This document shows, one piece after another, positions 44,277 through 56,822 of a stretch of 64,000 bases of DNA (position 1 is the stretch's first letter; each line of letters opens with the position of its first letter). The stretch comes from Perca fluviatilis. Taxonomy: Eukaryota; Chordata; Actinopteri; Perciformes; Percidae. The translations under genes were made by a program, and so were the position numbers. The stretch spans positions 1,889,579 through 1,953,578 of the forward strand of contig NC_053123.1 in the NCBI RefSeq assembly GCF_010015445.1, in the 5' to 3' direction. The notes under the pieces are model-generated. The model did not search any database. It worked only from the letters and a program-made list of their open reading frames with translations, and had not been told where the DNA came from.

Positions 44277-44961
44277 CAACACATTCTCACTCCCGTCGCG
44301 GCAAAAAGCAACGCATGGTCAGGTGCCTTTGGCGCTTGTTACTGACGCAAAAAGTCTCCTTGGTCGGGACTCTTGGCGTCACTTTTTGACACTCTGGGTC
44401 AGGACGTACGTTTAACTGACATGTAGCACAAGAACGGGACAGTTAGGTTTAGGAAAAGATGGTGGGTGGGGTTATAAAACGTACGTTTCAGTGACGGGAC
44501 ATGAACCCCGGTCTCCTGGGTGAAAGTCCTGTGTTGTTTGACCCATCCACCCCCCCCCAACCTTCCTCCTTACGCAGATGTTCAGGCGTTCACATGGTGA
44601 TGGCGCAGTGGATATGACACATGCGCCATCCTTTGGTTTGGGAGACCAGGGTTCAAATCCCACTGCACTACATCAACCAATGTGTCCCTGAGCAAGACAC
44701 TTAACCCATAGCTGCTCCAGAGGTGTGTGACCTTTGATATATATATATATATATAGGAATTGTAAGTCGCTTTGGATAAAGAACTCAGCTAAATGACATG
44801 TAATGTCATACTACTCTACTCTTCATACTACAGCATCGTGATCGAGCTGCTGCCCGGTGCGGTCCATACAGACGCTGAAGGGGGACTTTTGCGTCGGTAT
44901 CTGACGCTGAGAGACACTGACCAAGCGTCAGTATTTGACGAGTTGGGAGTGAGAACGGGCT
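44277..44961 (-). mobile_element. CAACCCGTTCTCACTC family element, copy 3
   Basis: In reverse orientation: the left end CAACACATTCTCACTCCC and the right end GGGAGTGAGAACGGGCT match the ends of copies 1 and 2. Internal CTGCCCGGTGCGGTCCATAC and TGGCGTCACTTTTTGAC also match. The flanks tattcaag/gaatcaag match at 6 of 8. A V-SINE at 44598-44806 interrupts it. This is the longest copy; its extra sequence shows GTTATAAAACGTACGTTTCA, also partly seen in copy 1. Confidence 0.85.
44598..44806 (+). mobile_element. V-SINE
   Basis: GGTTCAAATCCCACTGCACT is the box B part of the tRNA-like head. TGTCCCTGAGCAAGACACTT and AACCCATAGCTGCTCC form the conserved V core. The tail TTGTAAGTCGCTTTGGATAA is the LINE-derived 3' end, with (AT)n before it. 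It lies within the third copy of the CAACCCG family and is younger than it. Confidence 0.85.
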
Positions 44962-45039
44962 GAATCAAGTGATCTTGGAAGGCGAAACAAGTTGCACATT
45001 TAATCTCTCTCTCTCTCCACGTCTTACTGTGTGCTGCTG

Positions 45040-45435
45040 CAGCCTTCATGTTGTCAGGTTTCACGTCCGGATCCAATTTAAAGTTCTTGTTCTTCCAAAT
45101 AAAGCGTTGCATGGTCAGGCACCTGTTTATATCTCTCTGGTCCCACGCACTCGCTTGAAAGCTAAAGGGGACCGTTCCTCTGAAGTGGTAGCTCCGACTC
45201 CGTGGAACGCCCTTCCTATTAACTTAGGTTCTGCAGTCTCGGTTGACGCTTTTAGAAAGCAGCTGAAGACACACTTGTTTCAACTCGCTTTTGTCTCATG
45301 TTTGTAATTTGGGGTTTTTAGTCTTTTAAATTGTTTATTTTCATTTATTTTCTGCTTTGGACTGTATTTTCTGTACCTACTGTATTTTAACAAAAGTTAA
45401 TTGCGTGAAGCACTTTGTGACTGTCTGTAAAAGGT
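45040..45435 (+). pseudogene. L2-type LINE, ORF C-terminus and 3' end
   Basis: In one frame up to 45304: VLPNKALHGQAPVYISLV, PRTRLKAKGDRSSEVVAPTP, WNALPINLGSAVSVDAFRKQ, LKTHLFQLAF. This is the typical C-terminal stretch of L2/Maui-like fish LINE ORF2 (KALHGLAPxYL then WNSLP then FKxxLKTHLF). The 3' end GAAGCACTTTGTGACTGTCT with GTAAAAGGTGCTCT follows. 5' truncated; too short to be active. Confidence 0.85.
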
Positions 45436-45439
45436 GCTC

Positions 45440-46286
45440 TATCTTCTTCTTATTATGTTTATCTGACAGCATGCCATTCAGAATAGAAATGTTACAGTAC
45501 ACAAGTAGTGTGTCATTTTCTGTAGAAACCATCTGAAACATGTTATCAGTTCAAAATCAACTATAGTAAACGTATCAAGGTGACAAAACAATGATAAGTA
45601 TGTTTGAGATGGTCTCCAGAACCCCAAAACGATCGGCAGGTAAACGGTGAAAACATGGCGCTCATGTTATTAAGTAATCTAACAGGAATGTGCCCTTGCA
45701 ATTATTCCATTTTTTTCTCTGAAGTTAAGACCAGGTTGTAAATGTTTGATATGGCCTTGCATTTTACTTTTTAGGTATGAGCCCCGTGCACCCATCACAG
45801 CGGCCTCATTGTAATGAATGCGGTTGCTCTACTGCTCTGCTGTCTGCGAACACAGTCTTTCCTCTTAGCAAAAAAAAAAAAAAAAAAAAAAACATCCGAA
45901 AGGGGGGAAAAAAGGGGGGGGGGGGTGTTGGTGTTTTTTTTAAATGTTGTATGGTAGTAAATCACAAAGGCACCAAGAGCCTGAAACATGCAGACATGCA
46001 GCTCATCCATATGATGCCTTTAACCAGAACCCGACGTAAAAGCTGCCGAAATGGCATGTTATATTTATTGAATCTATTATTGTTCAAGATGATAAGGCAA
46101 TAACGTTATCTCGAATAGAAAAGACCTCCCGCATTCGTTATGAGCAATCTTTTGAAAACGTTTTCCAGCGGGCGATCAATGTGGACAAAAGGCCTCTCCA
46201 GATGGAGGATTTGTTGGTTTAATTAACCAGGCCACCAATGGCTGCCGCAGCCATAATGCCACTGCAGGTTGGAGTAAACAAACAAA

Positions 46287-46326
<40 letters not shown>

Positions 46327-47605
46327 GGGGGGGCATTCACACGACAAGCTGGCAAAAGCACATTTAATTGCCATTCAGCCCACTGAGGTTTCACAGCACA
46401 GGTTAAGCATCAGTGTTTGACCTGACTCAACAGCACTCAGCGGTTTATCAGCAGGGGGAGGCAGGAAACAAAAAAAAAAGAAAAAAAGAGCCCATCATTG
46501 TCCCACTTTTATCACGCAAAGCACATGCTGAAAGATATGTAGCCTTTAGCTGCGGCTCTCCCCTCTTTTAATTAAGGTGAGAAAATGACTGCTAAAAGCA
46601 ATTTGCAGCTTCTGCCTGTCTAGTCAGATCTGCGCGCTGAAATAGTGCAGCGTTTGCCGCCCTCTCTCTCTGTCTCACCTATTCAGAATCTTTCCCCCCT
46701 TTTTTTTTTTACTCCTGGGCGTTGGAAAGCCTGCTTGGAAACAGTGTTAAAGATATTCAGCGAGGTGTCTCACATTTTAATTAACTCCCGCTCTCGTCTC
46801 AGAGGTAGCGAGAAACAAGTTTTCCTTGGCTTTTTGTCTCCCTCTGATGAACACAGTGTGCTTCCTCACACACTTTGAATAGAGCCAAATGAGGCCGGTT
46901 GGACAGCTATGAGAATGGATAGCACCGCTGAGTGGTAACCTTTGATTTAAAAGTACATGATTGTTAATCCCTCCCCCACAGACTCAGCTCGATAGCTTTT
47001 ATGGTTATTGCGCATTGATTGTAATAAGTTTTGGAGGCTTGGAGGATGCTGTCCCTGTGATTGAAATGTTATGTCTCGACAGATCAATGGACATTAGTAT
47101 TCTGATGTAGTTGATGCTGGCTTTATACTGTATGTCCAACTGTACAGGCACTGTGTCCAGGAGGGAAACTGCAATGGAGAGAGAGGGGGGCAGCAATACT
47201 GATGGAAGGCAGTCCAAGAGGACGAAAAAGGGACTGATGAAATATGTAAAAGAAATATGGGACAGAAATGAATGATTATCTTGAAGGGGTTACAGCAACA
47301 GTTAACAGCCATGCTAATGGCTCTGAGAGGCTGTAGTTAGGCACAGTGGTACTGCTAGCTAAATCAAAGATTCTCTATAACTAAAGATTAGCGCATTACA
47401 CACTGCGCCGATGGTATGTATGAAACCATACACTTCCTGTCTCCTAAATGGGCGTGGCCTCGGCCTAGTTGTGCATTCAGGAATGTTAGTTTTGTTGCCA
47501 GATCTCGCGAGAGTTTGTTCCTGAGATAGAAACAGGTATCAAACTAAGTTAATTTTTTCCTGATGTGTCCGTCTCAAAAAATGCCATTTTAGTGTCAATG
47601 TTCAG
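45440..47605. other. Apparently single-copy DNA with simple repeats
   Basis: A22 at 45870-45892 and a G-run at 45901-45925; (GA)n at 46288-46322; A-rich at 46470-46487. No gene. 46140-46430 and 46550-46900 are non-repetitive with AATTAA-rich words and could be regulatory, which is speculation. Confidence 0.55.
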
Positions 47606-48109
47606 GGCCCAGTTTTTCTAGAGTATTCCAGCGGGATTTCGGATCACGGATTGGATGAAATCTTGGAAATGGGTTTTTCAAAAGCAAAAGAGGGATTCTG
47701 AACTAAGATCAGATCATGTAATCCGATTTTACATTTGATCTGGATCAAACCTGCCCTTTGGGTTTTTCAAAACTTTGAACTTGGTTTGGGATATATTTGA
47801 TCCAAAAAAACAGGATTATCCTGATCCCATCAGAAAGGTGGATTCAGTTGTGATTTTTCAAACCAAATAAAATCAGAGACTGTTTTTTTTTAAGTGAATG
47901 ATCACAAAATCAATGTTTACTGATGATATATACATTTCTTCATATTTGAAGCATATATGAAGCACGTCACATCTAATGAGATGTGATAAACAAAAAAAAA
48001 ACAAAAAAAAAACATTATAACATAATAAAGAATGTAAAATGTTTTTTCTTTCTTAAAATTAAAACAAACAATGGCTATTTGTGGCCACCCGCATCGGCGA
48101 GGGCGCGTT

Positions 48110-49045
48110 CCCCGACCAGGAACAAAGACACCGTGGAAGACTTGAGCGGTTGCGGTTACATTCGGTCTCGACATACTATTTACACACTCATACTGACCGA
48201 CACTAGACTCACGCACTGGCCACGGTTACATTCGGTAGACTGGTGGGCGGTCTTCTCATGACAGTCTAACTACCATGTAGCAACATTCACTTCTAACATT
48301 TAACTTAACATAACTACCAAGATAACATTACGTGTATTTGTATGTTATATAATACTTTCCCCTTGGTAATGTAGCCTATGAATTTCCATGAACACAATTC
48401 TAAAAAGCACGAGACATAAAGGCTTCTGCTATCGGTAACTCAAACTTGCCGAGAACCTAGACGCCCGTTTGATTACATAGACTCATGCATTAGGCACGAT
48501 TACGGTCTGGTTCAGTAGCCTGGTGCACGGTCTCCTGCTGACAGCCTACCTATCACTTAACAAACATTTAACTTAACATAACTACTAAGATAACATGACG
48601 TGCATTTGGATGTGATATCCATCGATAATGTAGTCTATGAATTTGTATGTACACAATTATCTAAGATGCACGAGAAATAAAGAGATTCTAGACACCCGTT
48701 TGAATACATAGACTCATGCACCCTCGGTTACGGTCTTTACGGTCTCGTTCAGTAGCCTGGTGTGCGGTCTCCTCGTGACAGCCTACCCACCACGTAGCAA
48801 CATTCACTTCTCTAACATTTAACTTAACATAACTACCAAAATAACATGACATGTATTTGTATGTGATGTACTGTACTTCCCCATCGATAATGTGTGAATT
48901 GCCATGAACACGATCCTCTAAGATGCACCAGAAACAAGGCTTGGTTAATAACTCAAACTTGCCGAGAACCAAGACACCGCTTGTTGCCGGTTGCACGGTT
49001 ACATTCAGTCTCGTTCAGTAGCCTGGTGCACGGTCTAGGTAGCTC
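48110..49045 (+). repeat. Tandem repeat, unit about 250-270 bp, 3-4 units
   Basis: The anchor AACATTTAACTTAACATAAC starts at 48295, 48563 and 48814, and the flanking words GGTTACATTCGGTCTCG, CAGTAGCCTGGTGCACGGTC and AACTCAAACTTGCCGAGAAC recur around each. Unit lengths are 268 and 251 bp, with a partial fourth unit to 49045. No coding frame is preserved across units. Confidence 0.85.
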
Positions 49046-49154
49046 ATTTCCTGATTGATTCAACCAACACCACTCCAGTGGAGGCGCTAATGAGCTAGAT
49101 TACAACACACACAGTAGCAGAAGAATACCAGCTACACACAATGGCACGAATGAA

Positions 49155-49241
49155 GTAAAAGAAAAAAAACAGGAGTGAGTCGGTTCATTGGCGTATGGTA
49201 CTCGATTCTCCCGGTTCAGTGACACGAGTCGGGTTAATTAT
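49155..49241 (+). repeat. 85-bp direct repeat, left copy
   Basis: CGATTCTCCCGGTTCAGTGA followed by CACGAGTCGGGTTAATTA is identical at 52924-52961; similarity extends upstream to AAAAAACAGG. Together the two copies bracket the L2 LINE. Confidence 0.9.
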
Positions 49242-49989
49242 ATAATATAAAACCCATCTAAAACTGCTGGCAAAAAGAACCGTAAATACAGTAAATCATA
49301 CAGGTGGTAATGGTCGTAAATGAGATCACTAAAATGAATGTTGAGTCACTTTGTGCATACGCCAAAAGACAATGTGGACTCAGTATTTTCTCTGGACCCT
49401 GCCAAACCTGACCAATGATGAAATGTACACGTGGTCATCCTTACCGCTGGTTGTCGGGTGGTGCCCAGCTAATGATGTGGGCTATGTGAATAACTGGAGG
49501 GGCGTTCTGGGGAAAGCCTGGTCTGATTGAGAGAGCCATCACACTGGAGTGCGCTCTCAACAAAATACTTTAACATAAACAACAACCCAAGTTATATAGT
49601 AACAGGGTGCAGTGCTATTGAGAAAACCCACCATCTAAAAATGTCTTCCCCGGCAGTTAAACAAAGTACAAAAGTAACAAATAATAAACTACGCAATAAC
49701 AAAAAAAATTAATACTTTTAAATATTTCTTGTCTAAAGCATACGGAAACGAGTTGATACAGACAATAAAAATTTATTTTTCTTACTGAAACGGCGGCCAA
49801 ACTATGTATCAAAACCTCCTCCACAATAATACCAAATTCCAGGCAGGCGGAGGGGGTGCACCATCTTGATCAAGCTGCTAATTACTCCTAACCTAAATTA
49901 CATATAACTCATTTGAAAGTCTTTTCTTAATCCAACATCAAAATGAAAACATTACACCAATTATATGTTATTTACAGGGCTCCAGTGTA

Positions 49990-52860
49990 TTCTGAATTTT
50001 ATCGAATTCTCAGGTTTTATCATGTTTAGTCCTTAAATCAGACCAATACCTTGTAGGTATTTTAATATCCATGTGGACTTGACAATGACAGCCTTAGTAC
50101 TCTTTCAACTCATTACTGATTCAATGTTTCAGTCGAGTGCACAAGAGCACTGTTTAACCACACCCTACCTTGTCTGGCATAGGTATTGAAATTGAGATTT
50201 AATAATATTTTCGCAAATGTATTATCAGATCATTCTTTAATCACTTTGAATTCTTACTACCTATTATATTAAATTAGATAAAACCTACACCAATGCTCTG
50301 ACAGTGCTATAGCTAAATTTAAAGAAATATTCCAACAGCATTGACTCTATGTCATCCTTAACATAACAGACCTGTATGTTAACCTCAGTCCCTCTCAAAT
50401 TGATGCATTTGTAGACGGTATACGACATGCCTACGACACCAGACTCCTGCTCCCTGAAAAAAGATGATGAACAAAGGAAAAGACCTTGGTAACTCCCAAA
50501 CCAAATTAACAAATCTCTGAAACCTAATGGTTCCACCAAGGTGGAAAATCTCGTTTGATTGGCAAGAGTCTCAAAACCATAGAAGGCCCTAAGAAGGCCA
50601 GATCAGACTATTACTCATCACTAAAGAAAACAAGAACAACCCAATTTTTTTCAGCACTGTCGCCAGGCTGACAATACCACACTCTACTGAGCCATCTATT
50701 CCTCTAGCTGAGTGTATACTTCATGACTTCTCAAATAAATACACAATTAGAGATAAAATTCATCACATTTTACACTCAACTTCTAACGTTCACCTTTAAA
50801 CGCAGAGTGTTAGAAATAAAACTAGTCTCGACATATACTTAGACTGCTTTTATCCTATAATCTTCAACAATTAATTTAAAATATCCTCAGCTAACCATCT
50901 ACCTGTCTCTTGGACCCCATCCCAACACTACTCAAAACATTACCTGTGGTTAACACCTCATTACTAGATATATCAATATTCTCTATTAACAGGTTATGTA
51001 CCACAGTCATAAAGTACTGTGATAAAACCTCTTCTGAAAAACCACCCTGATCCTGAGGTCTAGCAAACTATAGACCTATATCTAACTTCCTTTTCTATCC
51101 AAGATCCTTGAGAAGTGGTTGCTAATCAGTTATGCATTTTCTACATAGCAACGTGATACTTTCAATCAATTTAGAAAAATCTAGCACAGAGCGCACTGGT
51201 GAAAATTACTAACGACCTTTAACTGCTGCAGACAAAGGTCTTGTCTCCATTTTTTACAACTAGTCTCATTTACACATTGACCATTCAACCTGTTACAGAG
51301 AACACTGGTTGGCATTAAAGATTGCTCTGGTTGTTTAGGTCCTATTTCTCTATCATCCAATTTTGAATTTAAAAACCTCAAACTAAAGTTAGCCATGGGG
51401 TTCCTCAAGGCTAGTCTGACCAACTATTCTCCTTATATAGCTCCTCTAGCAAATATAACTCAATTAACTTTCACTGTTAGGATCACCCAATTATACTTTC
51501 AACAAACCACAAACCACAGCTAGCAAAATTTCAAGAGTGCATTAAGATATAAAACCGAACTATATTCTGATTTAAACCTAACAAAACGATATTTCTGGGC
51601 CCTAAACACCTCGAACTTCATTATCTAGAGATATAGCTACTCTGGATGGTGTTGCCCTGGCCTCCACACCACTGTTAGAAATTTAGGAGTTATCTTTGAT
51701 CAGGATATATCCTTTAATGCCAATCTAAAACAAACCTCAAGAACAGCCTTCTTCTAACATTCCAAAATTAGAATATCCTTCTCAAAACGGCTGAAAAACT
51801 AGTCCATCATTTTTACTTCACTGACTATTTAATTCCCCTGTCAGGTTCTCAAATAAGTCTCTTAAACTCTCCAGCTGATCAGAATGCTGCAGCGCGTGTT
51901 CTCACAAGAACTAAGAAAAGAGATCATATTTCTCCTGTATTGCTTCTCTGCATGCTTCCTTTGAATCAGGATTAGTTTAAAGTCCTTCTCTTGACCTACA
52001 AACTCTAAATGGTCTAGCACCATCATACTAGAAAGCTCCTAATACCCTATTGTCCACTAGAACATGCTCCCAGAATGCAGAGTTACTGGTGGTACCTAAG
52101 TCTCTAAAAGTAGAATGGGAGCTAAGCCTTCAGTTATCAGGCTCTCCTAACCAGCTGATCTGGGTTGGGAGAAACTGTCACCCATCAGAATAACTTAAAA
52201 CTCCTATTTGATAAAGCTTATAGTTAGGGGTGGGAGTTGAGTGTTCACCTAACTGGCCAACTCTTCTCTTCATATGTTAGATTAATAATACATAACAAAG
52301 TAGGAGCAGGCCAGCCAAGCCAGATCCGGCAGGGGAGAGTTCCTAAGCCCAAAAAGCTACCTCTCCTTATGACCTGTCTCTTAGTTACCTGTTATAGTTA
52401 CGCTGTTATAGTCCTAGACTGCGGGGACTTCTTCCTTTGACACACTGAGCTGCCTTCTTCCTTTCTAACTGTTAACTGTTACTATACTATACTATTTGTG
52501 TGCAGCCCTAGAAAGTTACTAATCCTAGCTTCTGGGAACCTCCCGAGTCCTTCTTTCCCAGCGTATTTCCTTGGAGCGTTAACAAACCCTGGTTGAGCTG
52601 TGGTGGTCTGCTGCATTCCTGCTGAGCTCAGCGTGCCTGCAATGTCATGCTCCTGCTGAAACCCTGCAGCTTCCCCTACATCCAGTCACTGTTCCATTAT
52701 TAATGTGACTACTATCGCCACTGTTCATCACACCCCAGCTCGTCAGACACCCCTACCAAGAGCCTGGGTCTGGCGAGGTTTCTTCCAAGGGAGTTTTTCC
52801 TCGCCACTGTGACTGCTTGCTCTTGAGGGAATTACTGGAATTGGTTTGGGTAGATAGGAG
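49990..52860 (+). pseudogene. L2/Maui-like LINE, near full length but decayed
   Basis: Domain landmarks occur in order with many frameshifts. The endonuclease C-terminus is at about 50050-50270 (FNIHVD, LSDHSLITL). The linker is at 50380-50690. The RT fingers are at 51040-51120 (NYRPISN, ILEK). TALVKITND lies at 51195, GVPQG at 51400 and VIFDQDISFN at 51690. The thumb is at 51860-52030 (QNAAARVLTRT, LNGLAPS), and LKLLFDKAYS ends the ORF at 52190-52225. About 600 bp of 3' UTR follows (GGTTTCTTCCAAGGGAGTTT). The catalytic YADD is deleted at about 51477-51490: the text goes from FHC straight to the TQLYF-type motif. Such LINEs also mobilise SINEs in trans, but this copy cannot. Confidence 0.85.
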
Positions 52861-52875
52861 CTGTACACTATAGCG

Positions 52876-52961
52876 CGAATGTGTAAAGAAAAAACAGGGT
52901 GAATTAGGTTTTGGTATGTACTTTCGATTCTCCCGGTTCAGTGACACGAGTCGGGTTAATT
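52876..52961 (+). repeat. 85-bp direct repeat, right copy
   Basis: Partner of 49155-49241, 3.7 kb downstream in the same orientation. It is followed here by ACCGGCTCTTCGGTCAGTTC, which is not present after the left copy. Confidence 0.9.
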
Positions 52962-53205
52962 AACCGGCTCTTCGGTCAGTTCGTCAACACTACTGGTAAA
53001 CAGGATTTGGTAATCCTGAAATTTGGTATTTGGATCCCAGTGATCCAATCCAATGTTCCTTTAAAAACTGGCATAAAAGTAAGATGGATCAGGTGATCCT
53101 GGATAGCAAAACATGGGATTTCCAAATCCAGATCAATTTGATCCAGATAAAAATTTTTGAAAAACTGATCCTTGGAGATATGTGGCTTGTGAAAAATGGG
53201 TCCAA

Positions 53206-53374
53206 TATTTACTTTGGTGGCTATGGTTACTAACTCATAATCTGTGTTCACGTTCACTTCTCCCATTGGAATCAATAGAGGACCTTGCCGCTAGTCTCCT
53301 AAAGAGGCGTGGTAGTGGACAAACCCATGGGACACAGATACAGGAAACTACTCCAATTCGGGGCATCTCTATTA
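53206..53374. other. No gene seen
   Basis: Short unique stretch between the composite and the GCTAACATG-type repeat. Confidence 0.4.
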
Positions 53375-53530
53375 TAAACCGCCTTTGGCTAAATGCTAAC
53401 AACAGCATCATAACATGCTCACAGTGATAATGCTGACATGCTAATGTTTATCAGGATTAATGTTTAACATGGTCACCATTATAGTTTGACGTGTTAGCAT
53501 GCTAACGATTACTAACTAGCACTTAACACG
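53375..53530. repeat. GCTAACATGCT-type dispersed repeat, copy 2
   Basis: GCCTTTGGCTAAATGCTAAC, AATGCTGACATGCTAATGTT and TGTTAGCATGCTAACGATTA match the family at 27700-27964. Confidence 0.65.
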
Positions 53531-53670
53531 GGGACTGCCCATTGTTCCGACCTCTCAATAACCCGAAAAATTCCCTTTGGTCCTACAGCCCACTAGTCCG
53601 ACGTCCGTTTGTTTCGAAAAAATAAACCCTCTGCTCCGACATCCCATTGTTCCGACCATATTGGCTTTTG
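53531..53670 (+). repeat. CCCATTGTTCCGAC degenerate tandem repeat
   Basis: CCCATTGTTCCGACCTCTCA, CCCTTTGGTCCTACAGCCCA, CTAGTCCGACGTCC and CCCATTGTTCCGACC are variants of one motif spaced about 30 bp apart. Possibly a piece of a fish MITE; no TIR seen. Confidence 0.6.
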
Positions 53671-53689
53671 TGGATCACCTTCCATAACA

Positions 53690-56625
53690 GTGGCCCGCGG
53701 GCAGGGGCAGGAGCAGGGGCAGCAGCCGCAGTGGAGTTAGGTTGTATCTCTGAAATAATACACTGAATCTAAGAGTGTGTGTATGACATCTGTGTGTTCT
53801 GATTTAATTGAGTTAAGAAAGTGTGCAATTTTGGACACAAAGCCCATCAATCCAGTTCAAAGGGTTAAGGTGGAAAAACAATTAAATTTTTCTATTGGAA
53901 AAAAAAAACCTCGTACCATAATTTTAAGCCCATTAAATTTGCATGATGAAAGAAAAAGTGAGAGGTTGATGAATAAAAAAGGAACGGGTGTAGGTGAGAA
54001 AAAACGGAACTGGGAAAACACTTTTACTGTCAAAGCAATGGTGGCATGAAGCAGAATGTAAGGGCAGGGGATATTGTACGTGCAAAAAAAAAATTGAGTG
54101 CGTGGGGGTGTTAGAGTGAAGATTAAAGTTATAAAAAGAAAGTGGGGATGAGAAAGGCTGTTGGTAAAAAGGACTAGGAGGTGACTTGAAAAGAGTGTGA
54201 AATGGAGGCTGAGAGAATGTGCATCTGACTCTGCAGCTCCTCAGGCTCGTTGAGTGACTGTCAAGGACAATTTCATCTGTTCCTAACATTTCCCCGGCTT
54301 TCTTACTCTCACAACACAGTCTGCATACAATTAAACAAGCCATTTGAATCATTATCAAAGTGTTTATGCGTGCGCCAGTCAGCCCGATAATGTTTTCTCC
54401 TTCCTTGTTATCTTTACTCCATCACTCCAAAAAAGATTTCCCTCTGTGTATTTGTCTTCTCCTTCTGTGACCAAGGATATCAACATTTGTGCTGGGTTTG
54501 GGTAGCTGTCCCTTAAGTATACAGCGGAGAGAATATGGGACGTTGTTAGCTTCCGCCTGCAGCTAACTACATTACGTGTTTGTTTCAAAGGGACAGGGGT
54601 TGGGGAATGACGAAGATGACGAGGTTGCCCTGCTCAAATTGTCTGCAGGATAATTCAAAACACACTGAATTAGCAAAAAAAAATAATGTTAACAAGAATT
54701 GTTGTAAGACAAGGAAACCCTGTGGAAAGGCGCTCTTACTCCTGCTTGATGGGAGTGTTTATCCAGGCTGGCCAAACAGGGAAATCAGATACCCTTCATA
54801 CTCAAACCCATATCCCTAACCTGCTGAACTTTGCTGTCTGCCTGGTTGCCACTCTGTTCCCTGGTAGCACAAGCTTAGAGGACAAACAAAATGGCGGGCG
54901 CCGAGCGGATCACCTTGCTCCTGTGGCCGCTGGAAAACCGCTGCTGTTTACTCAGCACAAAGCATGTGGTGGCTGCGGTGCTCCGGAGATACTGTGGGGA
55001 TGGCTGAATTATTCCTGGCCGTATCTGGTGTTTTCGAGGATGAGTTCTGCTGTCTGACATGACAGGGACGGAGCATCTGCGTCTGTTTGAAAGACTCGCA
55101 CAATTAAATGAAGGATATCAAATGTCTCAGCTCAGTTCCCTTCAGGGGGTGAATTCTCCCAATCAGCCCCACGGGCAGAGACACCGGACAGGAAGAAGTA
55201 TTATATTTTGTCCTGCCTTGGCAAAAATAAACACAAACACACATAACCACTGATTGCAGCTCACTGAGAGTAGGTCTTCTATTATGCGAAACCTCAAAGC
55301 ATGGCCTGCTGATTATGGGGACAGTGATCCCTGCATCCATGCTGGCACGGTAACAAAGAGAGGCGCTGCCTTCGCATGTTGGCAAGGGCGGCTCGCAATA
55401 CCAATTGTGCTGACCAATTAGGACGGAACATAAAGCGGCGAACCTAAAAGAGTTTCGACAGGGTTCGTCTTCATGTAGGCGTTTGTGTGTTTGTGGGGTC
55501 TGATTAATTACCCCTGATAAAGCCTTTTTATATGTTGTCTTCTATCTGTTCTCATCTCCGTGTTGAACTGAATCGAGGTTTCTGTCGATCACATCAGCCG
55601 CCGTGCCGGAGGAATCCTCCCGTTGAAGGAGATATTCTTGAGATACCATGATAAAAATCAAACAAATACTAGCAGATATAATACCAACTGACCTACACAT
55701 ACACCCACTACACCGATTCTAATAATAATTGCAATTTCCCTCATGGTCAGCCCACCGTCAGGCTTTGGAAGAATGGCTCAGGAAGTGGATGAAGCATACC
55801 TGGTTCAACACAATGCCTAAATATATACACTGTGTCCTGCATACTTGCTGTAAGGACATACTGTATGTGCTGAGGAGCCTCTAAACTATCAGGAGGTCAT
55901 CTTTATTTTATCCTGTTTTCCATCTGCACTGGTTCCCTATTTGTTCCTCTCCTCCCAAGTACATGTTCTCATTATTCACATTGCCACAGGGATGTGTATA
56001 CGTGTCTCCACTGTAAAATATAAAAAAAGAGTCCCGGGCAGTTTGCCAAGTAAGCATGCAGACAAAACATTAAACTACAGTTTAATGTTTGGGAAAACAA
56101 AACAAGGTGGGGTGGGTAAAGGGAAGCTTCAGCTTGAAGGATGGGGAAAATGGGTTATGACCGGGGGAATCAGGGGTTTAAATCCCCAGAGGAGCTAGGA
56201 GAGATTTGAGTTAGAGGAAGAAAATAGGTAACACTCTCCTCTACCTAAATTAGCTGCCATCAAAGTACCCTTTACCGAGGCACTGACCCCTAACTGTTGT
56301 TAGAGGGCAGGTCAGAGAGCAGCGTTTGGAGGTTGGCCGACTATTCCCTTGTTGACAGGCTTTACACTTGAATTTATTTTGTGCATGGGCATTTTCGGTC
56401 TCTGGATTTCCAGGTGCATTTGGATCATGTTCTGTGGACTCGTAGCCTACGGATGGCTTCGGCTGTCTCGCTTTGTCACGTGACCCTCACCTTGGATGCC
56501 ATTTAGCACTTTCTCAAGAATATGTGATCGCAGCTAATCTCAGGTGATAATTGGGTCTAAAATTCCTAACTCAGAGCCTAGCTGTAATAATGACAGTGTT
56601 CATGTGGCACTTTTCAAAAAAGGTA
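53690..56625. other. Apparently single-copy DNA
   Basis: About 2.9 kb without recognised genes or elements. Frames of 90-141 codons (53777-54049 plus, 53933-54358 minus, 54686-55057 plus) show no known motifs. A GGGGCAGGAGCAGGGGCAGC simple repeat lies at about 53701-53732. Confidence 0.55.
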
Positions 56626-56630
56626 GAAAA

Positions 56631-56815
56631 TGTTAAAGGAGAATTCCGGTGGATTTCAACAGTAGCTCTGTTGTTTGTACATTTAGAGTGCTGTCAGTAG
56701 CGAGAAAAACAATCGGTGTTGCCTACACCGTGTTATCCTCCTGCTAGCGTTAGCACCCAGGAGGCTGAAACAGGTCAAACTTTAAACATGCTTTTAGCCT
56801 CTTAACATATTCAAA
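56631..56815 (+). mobile_element. TTAA-type MITE, left end only
   Basis: TTAAAGGAGAATTCCGGTGG followed by ATTTCAACAGTAGCTCTG resembles the start of a common fish TTAA MITE. CTAGCGTTAGCACCCAGGAG is internal. The right end is missing or replaced by the adjoining SINE fragment; GAGGAATTCCAGTTGAATTT at 56915 may be a trace of it. Confidence 0.5.
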
Positions 56816-56822
56816 ATGTAAT

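Larger units (their letters stand above)
47606..53205. mobile_element. Possible Harbinger-like composite
   Basis: The left end GGGCCCAGTTTTTCTAGAG and the right end read on the minus strand, GGACCCATTTTTCACAAGCC, are similar. Both sub-termini repeat TTTTTCAAAA and GATCCAAAT/GGATCA words over about 200 bp. PIF/Harbinger elements of fish have comparable GGGCCC-TTTTTCAAAA ends. The 3-bp TSD expected of Harbinger was not found. The span contains a tandem repeat (48110-49045) and an L2 LINE (49990-52860). No transposase is readable. Confidence 0.35.

Noticed and set aside
49155..52961. LTR retrotransposon (85-bp terminal direct repeats)
   Set aside because: The repeats are too short for LTRs, lack TG...CA ends, and the interior is a non-LTR L2 with no gag, protease or integrase.
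54686..55057. 123-codon frame and neighbouring short frames at 53777-54358
   Set aside because: No family resemblance and no exon-like boundaries.
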